Made by a program: the position numbers and the translations under genes
Notes under the pieces: model-generated
Databases searched by the model: none
What the model was told of the DNA's origin: nothing
Seen by the model: only the letters and a program-made list of their open reading frames with translations
Shown here: piece by piece, positions 56,615-64,000 of the stretch
Layout of the letters: each line of letters opens with the position of its first letter
How positions within the stretch are numbered: position 1 is the stretch's first letter
NCBI GenBank assembly: GCA_963851415.1
Contig: CAWKPF010000003.1
Location: 372,001-436,000, forward strand
Reading direction: 5' to 3'
DNA: 64,000 nt
Source: CAWKPF01 sp963851415
GTDB taxonomy: Bacteria; Acidobacteriota; Thermoanaerobaculia; Multivoradales; Multivoraceae

Positions 56615-56946
56615 GGGTGCCCCGGCTTTCTCGATCAGAGGGTGAAGGCTTCGAATGCGGCTTGGACTCTTTGCCGTTCGCCGGGCGGCCAGTGGAGGAC
56701 TGTACTACAATGACTCATCGAGCATCCGCGAACGACCACCCCAAACGCCCTGACAACGATCGTTTGTCACGGCGGGTCGGCTTCCCACCCGAACCAGCAA
56801 GGCGGGCCTCTCTGCGCCTGTTCCGTCGGGTCCGACGAAGCTGCTCGCAGGCGCAACGCCCTGGACCCAGCGGCAACCGCGCCCCGATGGCTTCGAGAGT
56901 GCCCGCCGCGTAATGCGCTGGAGCAAAACAGCAAGGGAGTGCCGGT
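56615..56946. other. 332-bp divergent promoter region between cphB and cphA
   Basis: No gene is seen. A TACAAT box at 56706-56711 could serve cphA with a leader of about 230 nt, but a matching -35 at normal spacing is absent. AAGGGA lies before the cphA ATG. Confidence 0.4.
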
Positions 56947-59625
56947 ATGAGGATTCTCGAGCACAGGGCCCTGCGCGGACCCAATCGCTATAGCCGATAC
57001 CCCACCATCTTTCTCCTGTTGGACATCGGCGAGCTCGAGGATCGGCCCTCGGACGTCCTCCCCGGCTTTGCGGACCGCCTGGTCGAGCTGTTGCCCTCTC
57101 TCCACGAGCACCGATGCTCGGTAGGAACACCCGGCGGTTTCATCGAGAGACTGCGCCGGGGTACCTGGGCAGGCCACATCGTCGAGCACGTCGCTCTCGA
57201 GCTGCAGTGTCTCGCCGGGATGGAGGTGGGGTTCGGAAAGACGCGCGGGACCTCTGAGCGTGGCATCTATGACGTCGTCTACCGCTACCGCGTCGAGTCT
57301 GCGGGACTTCTGGCGGGCCGGGAGGCAACCGAGCTTGTCGCGACCCTGGCACAGGGCCGTTCCTTCGACGTTCAGAGCGTCGTCACCCGGCTAAAGGAGG
57401 TGCGAGAGCTCGACATGCTCGGACCCTCCACCAACAGCATCGTCGAGGAGGCGAGACGGAGGGGGATTCCCACTCTGAGACTCAACGAGGCCAGTCTCGT
57501 CCAGATCGGCTACGGCGCCAAGCAGCGTCGCATCCAGGCCACCATGACCGACCGCACGAGCGCTCTGGGGGTCGAGATCGCCGACGAGAAGTCGGCCACC
57601 AAAAGACTGTTCGAGCGATCGGGAATCCCGACGGCGGGTGGCGCCATGGTCGGATCCTTCGCCGAGGCATTGAGCGTGGCGGCAGACATCGGCTACCCCG
57701 TTGCGGTCAAGCCGGAGACGGGCAACCATGGCCGCGGCATCACGGCGCGGGTCAGCAACGAGAGCGAGCTCGAGAGCGCCTACCAATCCGCCCATCGGAC
57801 CTGCGCCTCGGTCATCGTCGAGCGGAGCCTGTCAGGCTTCGACTTTCGAGTGCTGGTGATCAACGGGAAGCTGTGCGCCGCGGCGATGCGAGAGCCAGCC
57901 CACGTGAACGGCGATGGCAGATCCTCGATCCGTCACTTGATCGAGCAGGTCAACAGGGATCCTCGGCGGGGCATCGGACACGAGCGGGTGCTCACGTCGA
58001 TCACGGTCGATCACATGACCGAGAGGCTGCTGGCGCTGCGCGGCTACGAGCTGGATGACGTTTTGCCCGAAGGGGAACGGCTCTACCTCAAGTCGACTGC
58101 CAATCTGAGTACCGGCGGCACGGCTCGTGACGTGACCGCCGAGGTGCACCAGGATGTTCGACTGATGTGCGAGCGCATTGCCCGCCTGGTCGGCCTGGAT
58201 TGCATCGGCATCGACATCGTCGCGCCCGGACTCGGCTCTCCCCTGGACCCCGAGCTTGCGGGAGTCGTCGAAGTGAATGCAGCCCCCGGCTTCCGAATGC
58301 ACCTCGACCCGACGCAGGGCGCCGCGCGCAACGTCGCCCGACAATTCGTCGAGATGTTGTTCCCACTCGACGAAGACCCGACGATTCCCATCGTCGCGGT
58401 CACCGGCACCAATGGCAAGACCACGACCGCGAAGATCATCGCTCACACACTCAAGTACAGCGGGAAGGTGGTGGGCTTCGCGGGCACGACCGGCGTCGAG
58501 ATCGACGGTGTTCAGATCGTGAGCGGCGATCACAGTGGCCCCGAGGGAGCCGGCATGGTGCTGCGTGAACCGACCATCGATCATGCGGTGCTCGAGGTCG
58601 CGCGGGGTGGCATCCTACGGCGGGGACTGGGCTTCGAGCAGTGTGACGTCGGAGTCTTGCTGAACGTAGCCGACGATCACCTCGGTATCGATGGTGTCGA
58701 CGGGATCGAAGAGCTGGCGCTGGTCAAGGCGGTGGTACTCGAGGCCGTGCGGGAGTCCGGGGTCTCGGTGCTCAATGCCGACGACCCGACTGTCGTCGGG
58801 CTGCAGGATCGGGCGGGAGGCCGGGTGATCTTCTTTTCGGTGCAGGAGAACAACCCGACCGTCAGACGACACCTGGAGTCGGGTGGATGTGCCGTGGTCA
58901 TACAGAACGGAGTCGTCGTGATTCGCTCCACGGAGCCACCGATTCAAGTCTTGCCCGTGGTCGAGGCGCCGATCACCTTGCGTGGCGTTGCGACCTTCAA
59001 CACGGCGAATGTCCTGGCCGCGGTAGCGGCTCTGCATGGTCTGGGGATGCCCCTGCCCACGATTCGCAGCGGCATTGCCACGTTCCACCCGAGCGCAACC
59101 CAGAACCCGGGACGAATGAACATCATCGACTTCGTGAACTACAGAGTCGTGCTCGACTACGGACACAACGTCCCGGCGGTCACGGCCCTCGGGCAGGCAT
59201 TGCCGCAGCTCACCACAGGTCGCAAGATCGTCGTCGCTCATGGCACGGGAAACCGGCAGGACTCGAGCATCGGGGAGCTGGGCGCTGCCCTGGCGAGCAT
59301 TTACGATCACATCATCCTCGCCGACGTCGACCCGCGCCAGCGTGCTCCCGGCGAGACGCCGCAGCTGGTGCGTCGCGGAGCCCTCGATGCCGGCTTTCCC
59401 GAGTCCCGAGTGGAGGTCGTCCTGGAGCCCCTCGAAGCCGTCGACCGGGCCTTCTCATTGGTGCAGCCGGGCGATCTCATCGTCATCCAGGTCGACGAGG
59501 TCGAGCCGATGCTCGCTCGAGTCATGCTGCACTTCGAGCGTCAGGTGACGGCGGGGGCCGCCCGGCCGCCGTCACCCGGTGCGGCCGAGATCGAGAAGGC
59601 TCTGGCCGACTGGGATGGCGGCTGA
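56947..59625 (+). CDS. cphA: cyanophycin synthetase
   Basis: 892 residues, typical CphA1 length. An N-terminal recognition domain is followed by an ATP-grasp domain (KSATKRLFERSGIPTAGG, YPVAVKPETGNHGRGI, VERSLSGFDFRVLVING, VVEVNAAPGFRMH) that adds Asp. The Mur-ligase-like domain has P-loop VAVTGTNGKTTTAKII (about 486-493) and ADDHLGIDGV, and the C-terminal Mur domain has LDYGHNVPAV, HGTGNRQD; this half adds Arg. It polymerises Asp-Arg into the nitrogen store cyanophycin in the cytoplasm. Divergent from cyanophycinase. Confidence 0.97.
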   Translation: MRILEHRALRGPNRYSRYPTIFLLLDIGELEDRPSDVLPGFADRLVELLPSLHEHRCSVGTPGGFIERLRRGTWAGHIVEHVALELQCLAGMEVGFGKTRGTSERGIYDVVYRYRVESAGLLAGREATELVATLAQGRSFDVQSVVTRLKEVRELDMLGPSTNSIVEEARRRGIPTLRLNEASLVQIGYGAKQRRIQATMTDRTSALGVEIADEKSATKRLFERSGIPTAGGAMVGSFAEALSVAADIGYPVAVKPETGNHGRGITARVSNESELESAYQSAHRTCASVIVERSLSGFDFRVLVINGKLCAAAMREPAHVNGDGRSSIRHLIEQVNRDPRRGIGHERVLTSITVDHMTERLLALRGYELDDVLPEGERLYLKSTANLSTGGTARDVTAEVHQDVRLMCERIARLVGLDCIGIDIVAPGLGSPLDPELAGVVEVNAAPGFRMHLDPTQGAARNVARQFVEMLFPLDEDPTIPIVAVTGTNGKTTTAKIIAHTLKYSGKVVGFAGTTGVEIDGVQIVSGDHSGPEGAGMVLREPTIDHAVLEVARGGILRRGLGFEQCDVGVLLNVADDHLGIDGVDGIEELALVKAVVLEAVRESGVSVLNADDPTVVGLQDRAGGRVIFFSVQENNPTVRRHLESGGCAVVIQNGVVVIRSTEPPIQVLPVVEAPITLRGVATFNTANVLAAVAALHGLGMPLPTIRSGIATFHPSATQNPGRMNIIDFVNYRVVLDYGHNVPAVTALGQALPQLTTGRKIVVAHGTGNRQDSSIGELGAALASIYDHIILADVDPRQRAPGETPQLVRRGALDAGFPESRVEVVLEPLEAVDRAFSLVQPGDLIVIQVDEVEPMLARVMLHFERQVTAGAARPPSPGAAEIEKALADWDGG

Positions 59626-59869
59626 GATGTCGTGAGATCTTCGTGACAACAACGATTCGAGCTGCCAGCGATCGGGCCTCGAGAGGCCAGCTCGACCCGG
59701 GAACCGGAGCCAGAGCGCGCTGGCGAGCCTGAGCCCACGAGGCTGAGTCGGGTGGGAGGAACGGCCGCTCACACGGCGCGTGCCATACTCGCGGGAAATC
59801 CTGACCAGCTCGTTTCGAAACTGCCTCCGGCGGCGCACAGCTACCGGGTCACCCAAGGAGGTATCTGCG

Positions 59870-60328
59870 ATGAAGAAGCAGCCCATGATCTCGACGACAT
59901 TCGCGGCCGCGGCTCTCTTGTTGGTTGCACCGATCGTGGCGCAGGGCCCGGAAGAGGAGGTCGCCGCCCGCATTCGTGCGGTCTACGCCGAGCAGCGTGA
60001 TGGAGGCAACCCCGATGTCGGCTCGAAGGAGGGGACCCTGAACTTCTGGTCGAGTGGCGGCCTGCTGCAGGAGACACCGGCAGGCCCGCCCGTCCCGACG
60101 GAGACCAATCTCTTCCCCAAGCACATCGAGGTCGTCGTTCACGGCGACGCGGCCGTCGCCTTCTACTACGCTGAAGGCACGATGACGCCGCCTGGCGGGG
60201 AAGTCGTTTCGAACTATCTCACTCGGGTCATGGAGTTCTGGATCAAGGAGGACGGCGAGTGGGTGGTCCGGGGGGCCCACTACTCACCACTCAAGGGTGG
60301 CCAGGGCACGACCCAGGTCACTCCGTAG
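59870..60328 (+). CDS. exported NTF2/SnoaL-like protein
   Basis: 152 residues from ATG 59870 (AAGGAGG at 59855-59861). Signal peptide (TTFAAAALLLVAPIVAQ). The rest looks like a small NTF2-like fold: an N-terminal helix (EEEVAARIRAVYAEQR), strands ending VVHGDAAVAFYYAEGTM and a tail VMEFWIKEDGEWVVRGAHYS, close to DUF4440-type sequences. No catalytic residues identified. It is followed 35 bp later by the large hydrolase on the same strand and may be co-transcribed. Confidence 0.75.
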   Translation: MKKQPMISTTFAAAALLLVAPIVAQGPEEEVAARIRAVYAEQRDGGNPDVGSKEGTLNFWSSGGLLQETPAGPPVPTETNLFPKHIEVVVHGDAAVAFYYAEGTMTPPGGEVVSNYLTRVMEFWIKEDGEWVVRGAHYSPLKGGQGTTQVTP

Positions 60329-60363
60329 GAATCGACCCGCTCAGCCTGGGGAGATCTGGCCTG

Positions 60364-62433
60364 ATGACGAAGGGATGGACGAGCTCGGGAAGACGGGCGT
60401 GCGTCGGGGCGACGTTCGTGGTGACGCTCCTCGCGGCATGGTCGGCCGCTCCGGTCTCTGCCGAGGTGCTCGGGGTCGAGATCGAGCGTCGCGAGACCTT
60501 CGCCGACGGGGCCTCTTTCGGGCTCGCCGGCAGCTACGAGAAGCTGGTCGGCCAGGTGCACTTCGCCCTCGACCCGGAGGACGAAGGGAACCAGGGGATC
60601 GTCGATCTCGAGCTCGCGCCGCGCGAGAGTGACGGCCGCGTGCATTTCCGTTCCGATGTCTACGTCTTGCAGCCCGCCGATCCGGCGCGGCGCAGCGGCA
60701 CGCTCTTCTTCGAGGTGCCGAACCGCGGTGGCAAGGCAATCTTTCGCTACTTCCAGCGCGGTGCGGTGGGCACGCTCGATCCGAGCACGAGGGAGCACGC
60801 GGGCGACGGGTTCCTGCTTCGTCAGGGCCTGACCCTGGTCTGGTTGGGCTGGCAGTGGGACGTGCCCGATCAGGCTGGATTGCTGCGCCTGCACGCGGTG
60901 TTCGCCCAGGCCGATCCACCGCTCGAGGGGCTGGTGCGGGCCGACGGGGTGTTGTCGGAGGATTCGCCCGACTTCGCGCTGGCCCATCGTGGCCACCGCG
61001 GGTACGGGGTCGCAGACCCCGACGATCTGCGCAACACCCTGACGGTGCGCGACGCTCGCCTCACCGAGCGCATCGTGATCCCCAGGAGCCGATGGCAGTT
61101 CGCCCATGCCGACGAGCGGGGCGAGCCCGTCGAGGATCCGCGCTCGATCTTCCTCGAGGGCGGCTTCGAGAAGGGGCGGATCTACGAAGCGGTCTATGTG
61201 GCGCAACGGCCTGCGGTGGTGGGACTGGGGTTCGCGGCGATGCGCGACTTCGCGGCCTACTGCAAGAACGATCCTCAGTCGCCCGTGCGGGGGAGCCGTG
61301 CTCTCGTGATGGGGATCTCCCAGACGGGGCGCTTCCTGCGGACCTTCCTCTACCAGGGCTTCAACCGGACACTCCGTGGGCAGCGAGCCTTCGACGGAGT
61401 ACTGATCCACACCGCTGGAGGAGGCCGCGGCAGCTTCAATCACCGCTTCGCTCAGCCCTCCCGCGACGCCCATCCGTTCTCGGCGTTCTTCTACCCGACG
61501 GACCTCTTTCCCTTCACCGATCGAGCACAGACCGATCCGGTGAGTGGGATCAGGGACGGGCTGCTCGAGAACGATTCGGTCGATCCCGCAACCCTGCCGC
61601 GGGTGTTCATGACCAACACCGGCTACGAGTACTGGGGCAGGGCCGCCGGTCTGATCCACACGACCGTCGACGGCTCTGCCGACGTCGAACCGCTGCCCGG
61701 CGTGCGCCTCTATCACCTGGCCTCCTCTCAACACTTCGTCGACCCGTTTCCCCCACAGCCCAATGAGGCCGTCCATGCCGGGAATCCAGCGGACTTTCTG
61801 TTCGTGCTGCGCGCCCTGCTGGTGGCTCTCGAACGGTGGGTCGTCGATGGAGGGGAACCGCCGGCAAGCCGGATACCCCGCATCGCCGAGGAGACCCTCG
61901 TGAGGCTCGATCGCTACAACTTCCCAGAACTGCCCGGAGTGCGGATTCCAGGTCGGGCTCATCAGGCCTATCGGGTCGACTACGGGCCCAGGTTCCGCAC
62001 CGAGGGCATGGTCGCGAGGGAGCCGCCCGAAGTCGGAGCCGCCTTTCCCACGCTCGTGCCGCAGGTCGACGAAGACGGGAACGAGCTCGGCGGCATCCGC
62101 CTGCCCGAGATCGAGGTGCCGCTGGCCACATACACGTCGTGGAACTGGCGCGCCCCTTCGATCGGAGCGCCGGACGAGCTGGCCGACTTCCGGGGCTCCT
62201 TCCTGCCGTTGGCGAAGGACGCCACGACGCGCCGCGACACCGGCGATCCTCGGCCTTCTCTCGAGGAGCGCTACCCGGACTTCGACACCTACCTCGGGCG
62301 CTATGCGGGGGCGTCGCGGTCTCTCGTCGACCAGGGCTTCCTGCTCGGTGAAGATCTCCCGGAGTTGCTCGAGCGGGCAGAGAGTCTCTGGAGTCTGGTC
62401 TCGGGGCAAGCCGTAGCACAGCGACATCCGTAG
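60364..62433 (+). CDS. exported alpha/beta-hydrolase (Abhydrolase_10-like)
   Basis: 689 residues from ATG 60364. A signal peptide (FVVTLLAAWSAAPVSAE) precedes a long beta-rich N-terminal domain (VLGVEIERRETFADG, FEVPNRGGKAIFRYF, GLTLVWLGWQWDVP). The hydrolase core has the nucleophile motif ALVMGISQTGRFLRTFLYQGFN with Ser in GISQTG, and a C-terminal His in LASSQHFVDPFPP. The family, from memory, is the large secreted alpha/beta-hydrolase domain of Acidobacteria and Caulobacter; substrates unknown. A longer frame back to 60259 overlaps the NTF2-like gene and is rejected. Confidence 0.85.
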   Translation: MTKGWTSSGRRACVGATFVVTLLAAWSAAPVSAEVLGVEIERRETFADGASFGLAGSYEKLVGQVHFALDPEDEGNQGIVDLELAPRESDGRVHFRSDVYVLQPADPARRSGTLFFEVPNRGGKAIFRYFQRGAVGTLDPSTREHAGDGFLLRQGLTLVWLGWQWDVPDQAGLLRLHAVFAQADPPLEGLVRADGVLSEDSPDFALAHRGHRGYGVADPDDLRNTLTVRDARLTERIVIPRSRWQFAHADERGEPVEDPRSIFLEGGFEKGRIYEAVYVAQRPAVVGLGFAAMRDFAAYCKNDPQSPVRGSRALVMGISQTGRFLRTFLYQGFNRTLRGQRAFDGVLIHTAGGGRGSFNHRFAQPSRDAHPFSAFFYPTDLFPFTDRAQTDPVSGIRDGLLENDSVDPATLPRVFMTNTGYEYWGRAAGLIHTTVDGSADVEPLPGVRLYHLASSQHFVDPFPPQPNEAVHAGNPADFLFVLRALLVALERWVVDGGEPPASRIPRIAEETLVRLDRYNFPELPGVRIPGRAHQAYRVDYGPRFRTEGMVAREPPEVGAAFPTLVPQVDEDGNELGGIRLPEIEVPLATYTSWNWRAPSIGAPDELADFRGSFLPLAKDATTRRDTGDPRPSLEERYPDFDTYLGRYAGASRSLVDQGFLLGEDLPELLERAESLWSLVSGQAVAQRHP

Positions 62434-62475
62434 CCTCGGCAGACCCGCGACAAGGAAACCGGAGGAAAGAGGGAC

Positions 62476-62841
62476 ATGAAGGCTACTTACTGGATCGTCA
62501 CCGGTCTCCTGAGTCTGATGATGCTCGCCTCGGCGACGATGTACATCGTTCGACACGATCAGATCGCAGAGGTGGTGGAGAGCCTCGGTTTTCCGAGCTT
62601 CATCCTCTATCCGCTGGCGATCGCGAAGATCCTCGGCGTGCTCGCGATCACGACCCGCAAGTACCCGGTGCTCACCGAGTGGGCCTACGCCGGTTTCTTC
62701 TACGACTTCGTGCTCGCGCTCAGCGCTCACCTGATCGCGAAGGACGGCGAATTCGCAGGAGCGGCGGTCGCCCTCGTGTTGCTCGCCGTGTCCTACTTTC
62801 TGGGGAAGCGGGTGCGTCCCAGCGGTCAGGCGATCGGCTGA
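62476..62841 (+). CDS. DoxX-like small membrane protein
   Basis: 121 residues, four membrane helices: YWIVTGLLSLMMLASATMYIV, LYPLAIAKILGVLAITT, WAYAGFFYDFVLALSAHLI and AAVALVLLAVSYFLGKRV. The pattern IAKILGVLAI with a Lys in helix 2 fits the DoxX_2 subfamily. Preceded by GGAGG. Such proteins have been linked to redox at the membrane, but this member is uncharacterised. It follows the hydrolase by 42 bp on the same strand. Confidence 0.8.
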   Translation: MKATYWIVTGLLSLMMLASATMYIVRHDQIAEVVESLGFPSFILYPLAIAKILGVLAITTRKYPVLTEWAYAGFFYDFVLALSAHLIAKDGEFAGAAVALVLLAVSYFLGKRVRPSGQAIG

Positions 62842-62881
62842 GTGACCAGAAGGGCAGGTTCTTTCTTTCGGCCCTTCGGTT

Positions 62882-64000
62882 TCACGACCAGAAACGGTAG
62901 GAGAGCTTGAGCGCGGCACGGCGGTCGAGCACGCTGGCCTGGCTGGCGTGGTCGAGGTGGCTCAAACTCAGGTCGAAGCGCAGGTCGGCGTCGTGCTGAT
63001 CGTCGCGCAGCTTCCAGATCAGAGAGCCCTTTCCGAGCAGGCGCTGGGTCTCGCCCTGACCCGGCGGGACCTCTCGGTCGAGGCCGAGGCGTAGATTCAG
63101 CTGCAGCTGATTGTCGGCGGCCTTCCACTGCGGCGCGAGGAACCAGCGCTCGATTTCGGTGACGCCACCATTCGCCGGGTCGCGTTCTTCGATCGAGGTG
63201 CCTCCGATCCAGCTCCAGGCGCCCACGCCGAGCCGGACTTCGAGGCCGGTTCGCTGGCTGGCGCTGAGCCGCCCCGCACGCTCGACCCGTGCCGCGCGAT
63301 GCTCGACCCCGACATCGACCGCGTCGAAGCGGCGTCGAAGCGCCAGCGTCAGGTTCGTGCTGTCCCGGTTCGGGTCGGTCGCAACCTGGAGATTCAGGGT
63401 GGATCGGAAGTTGCCCGGCAGGAGCCTTCCGGCATCCACGCGATAGTCCGTCTGCGCGCTCGAGGAACCGCCTTTTCCGGCGGCAGCACCGATCTGGGCG
63501 AGCTTCGCGGTGGCGTTGACATGCCAGTCGTCCGCCTGGCGAGAGAGACCGAATCGCGCTCGCCGCCCGGCAGCCCTCTTGCCTGCTTCCGGATCTTCGA
63601 AGTCACCGTCGACCTGCTCCATTTCCGCGACGATCGCCATGCGATGCCAGGTACCGTCGAGCGAGAACTTCAGCGCGGTGGCAGCATCGGAGAGCTCGCG
63701 GTCGTGGGAACGCAGGGCCTCCGCGCCGACTTTCCACTCCTGCGGTCCCGCGCCCGAAAGGGGCATCTCGAAGCGCAGCCCGAGCACGCTCTTGGCGTCC
63801 TCTGCCTCCTTCGGATCTCCTGAAGCCGGGAGAGCCTCGGGCTTCGCGGTCCGCTGAATCAGCTCGAGCGTCGCGATCTTGTCGAGACCGAGGCTGTCGA
63901 AGGGAAGTTCGAGCTGGGAGGGAACATCACCCGGCTCGGGGGAGGGTGGTAGGGCACTGGCCACCCGGGTCCCACAGAGACTGCCGCAAAGCAGCCCGAA
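62882..64000 (-). CDS. exported, probable outer-membrane protein; start lies beyond the window
   Basis: The frame stays open past the GTG at 63964 up to base 64000 and there encodes FGLLCGSLCGTRVASA, which reads as the end of a signal peptide. So the real start is outside. The rest (~360 residues) is made of alternating amphipathic strands (LGLRFEMPLSG, WKVGAEALRS, RFDLSLSHLD) and ends RAALKLSYRFWS with a terminal aromatic, as in beta-barrel outer-membrane proteins. No family is recognised. Confidence 0.65.
   Translation of the reverse strand, partial: FGLLCGSLCGTRVASALPPSPEPGDVPSQLELPFDSLGLDKIATLELIQRTAKPEALPASGDPKEAEDAKSVLGLRFEMPLSGAGPQEWKVGAEALRSHDRELSDAATALKFSLDGTWHRMAIVAEMEQVDGDFEDPEAGKRAAGRRARFGLSRQADDWHVNATAKLAQIGAAAGKGGSSSAQTDYRVDAGRLLPGNFRSTLNLQVATDPNRDSTNLTLALRRRFDAVDVGVEHRAARVERAGRLSASQRTGLEVRLGVGAWSWIGGTSIEERDPANGGVTEIERWFLAPQWKAADNQLQLNLRLGLDREVPPGQGETQRLLGKGSLIWKLRDDQHDADLRFDLSLSHLDHASQASVLDRRAALKLSYRFWS

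Noticed and set aside
60280..62919. 879-residue antisense open frame over the hydrolase and DoxX genes
   Set aside because: Shadow of the plus-strand genes, which have signal peptides, ribosome sites and family motifs.

Overview
The window looks like a piece of the chromosome of a high-GC, Gram-negative, Sec-decoding bacterium. Ser/Thr kinases fused to PD40 propellers or TPRs, ADOP-type ABC permeases, DUF3604, LVIVD, HAF-repeat and FIMAH proteins, M28 and S9 exported peptidases, a TIGR03617-type F420-dependent oxidoreductase and a TonB receptor together suggest Acidobacteriota, perhaps a Thermoanaerobaculia-like lineage. That assignment is inference from gene content; no rRNA, tRNA or marker gene is present. 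No prophage, CRISPR array or transposase gene was seen.

Layout. 1-5.6 kb: tail of an ADOP permease, an SGNH hydrolase, a DUF2911 protein, an acyl-CoA dehydrogenase, an LLM-class oxidoreductase, a 46-bp perfect palindrome and a small membrane protein. 5.6-13.3 kb: an exported amidohydrolase, two RRM RNA-binding proteins behind a long leader, a yeast-FCY1-like cytosine deaminase, a MOSC protein, a second copy of the palindrome with a nested insert, AceK, a small unknown protein, and a GrdB-family gene whose in-frame TGA very probably encodes selenocysteine. 13.3-26.4 kb: a PD40 kinase, a frameshifted DUF819 transporter, a DUF305-LVIVD protein, an ABC exporter, a kinase-PEGA-SUMF1-hydrolase giant and an acyl-CoA synthetase. 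26.7-35.9 kb: an unknown exported protein, a periplasmic peroxiredoxin with TGA at the peroxidatic position, a B12-type TonB receptor behind a cobalamin riboswitch, a serine hydrolase, and a PadR-ADOP operon. 35.9-45.1 kb: a TPR kinase, a broken chimeric PD40 kinase flanked by related intergenic repeats, a HAF-FIMAH protein and a TMEM175-type channel. 45.3-55.7 kb: a ChaN-PDZ / M1 peptidase / M28-PDZ operon, a sulfotransferase, Smr, DUF3604 and an S9 peptidase. 55.7-64 kb: divergent cyanophycinase and cyanophycin synthetase, an NTF2-like protein, a large exported alpha/beta-hydrolase, a DoxX-like protein and a partial outer-membrane-type protein.

Most striking are two independent selenoprotein genes that ordinary gene calling would split at TGA. 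Each has a hairpin at the expected bacterial SECIS position. One (27870-28385) is an exported selenoperoxiredoxin. The other (12368-13249, minus) carries a Sec-x-x-Cys motif in the GrdB family. Other notable points are a probable ATT start codon on the second RRM gene next to a strong hairpin, a nested palindromic repeat family, and several single-base frameshifts. The frameshifts (DUF819, M1/M28, the PD40 kinase and a small membrane protein) are either recent mutations or assembly errors; raw reads would decide.
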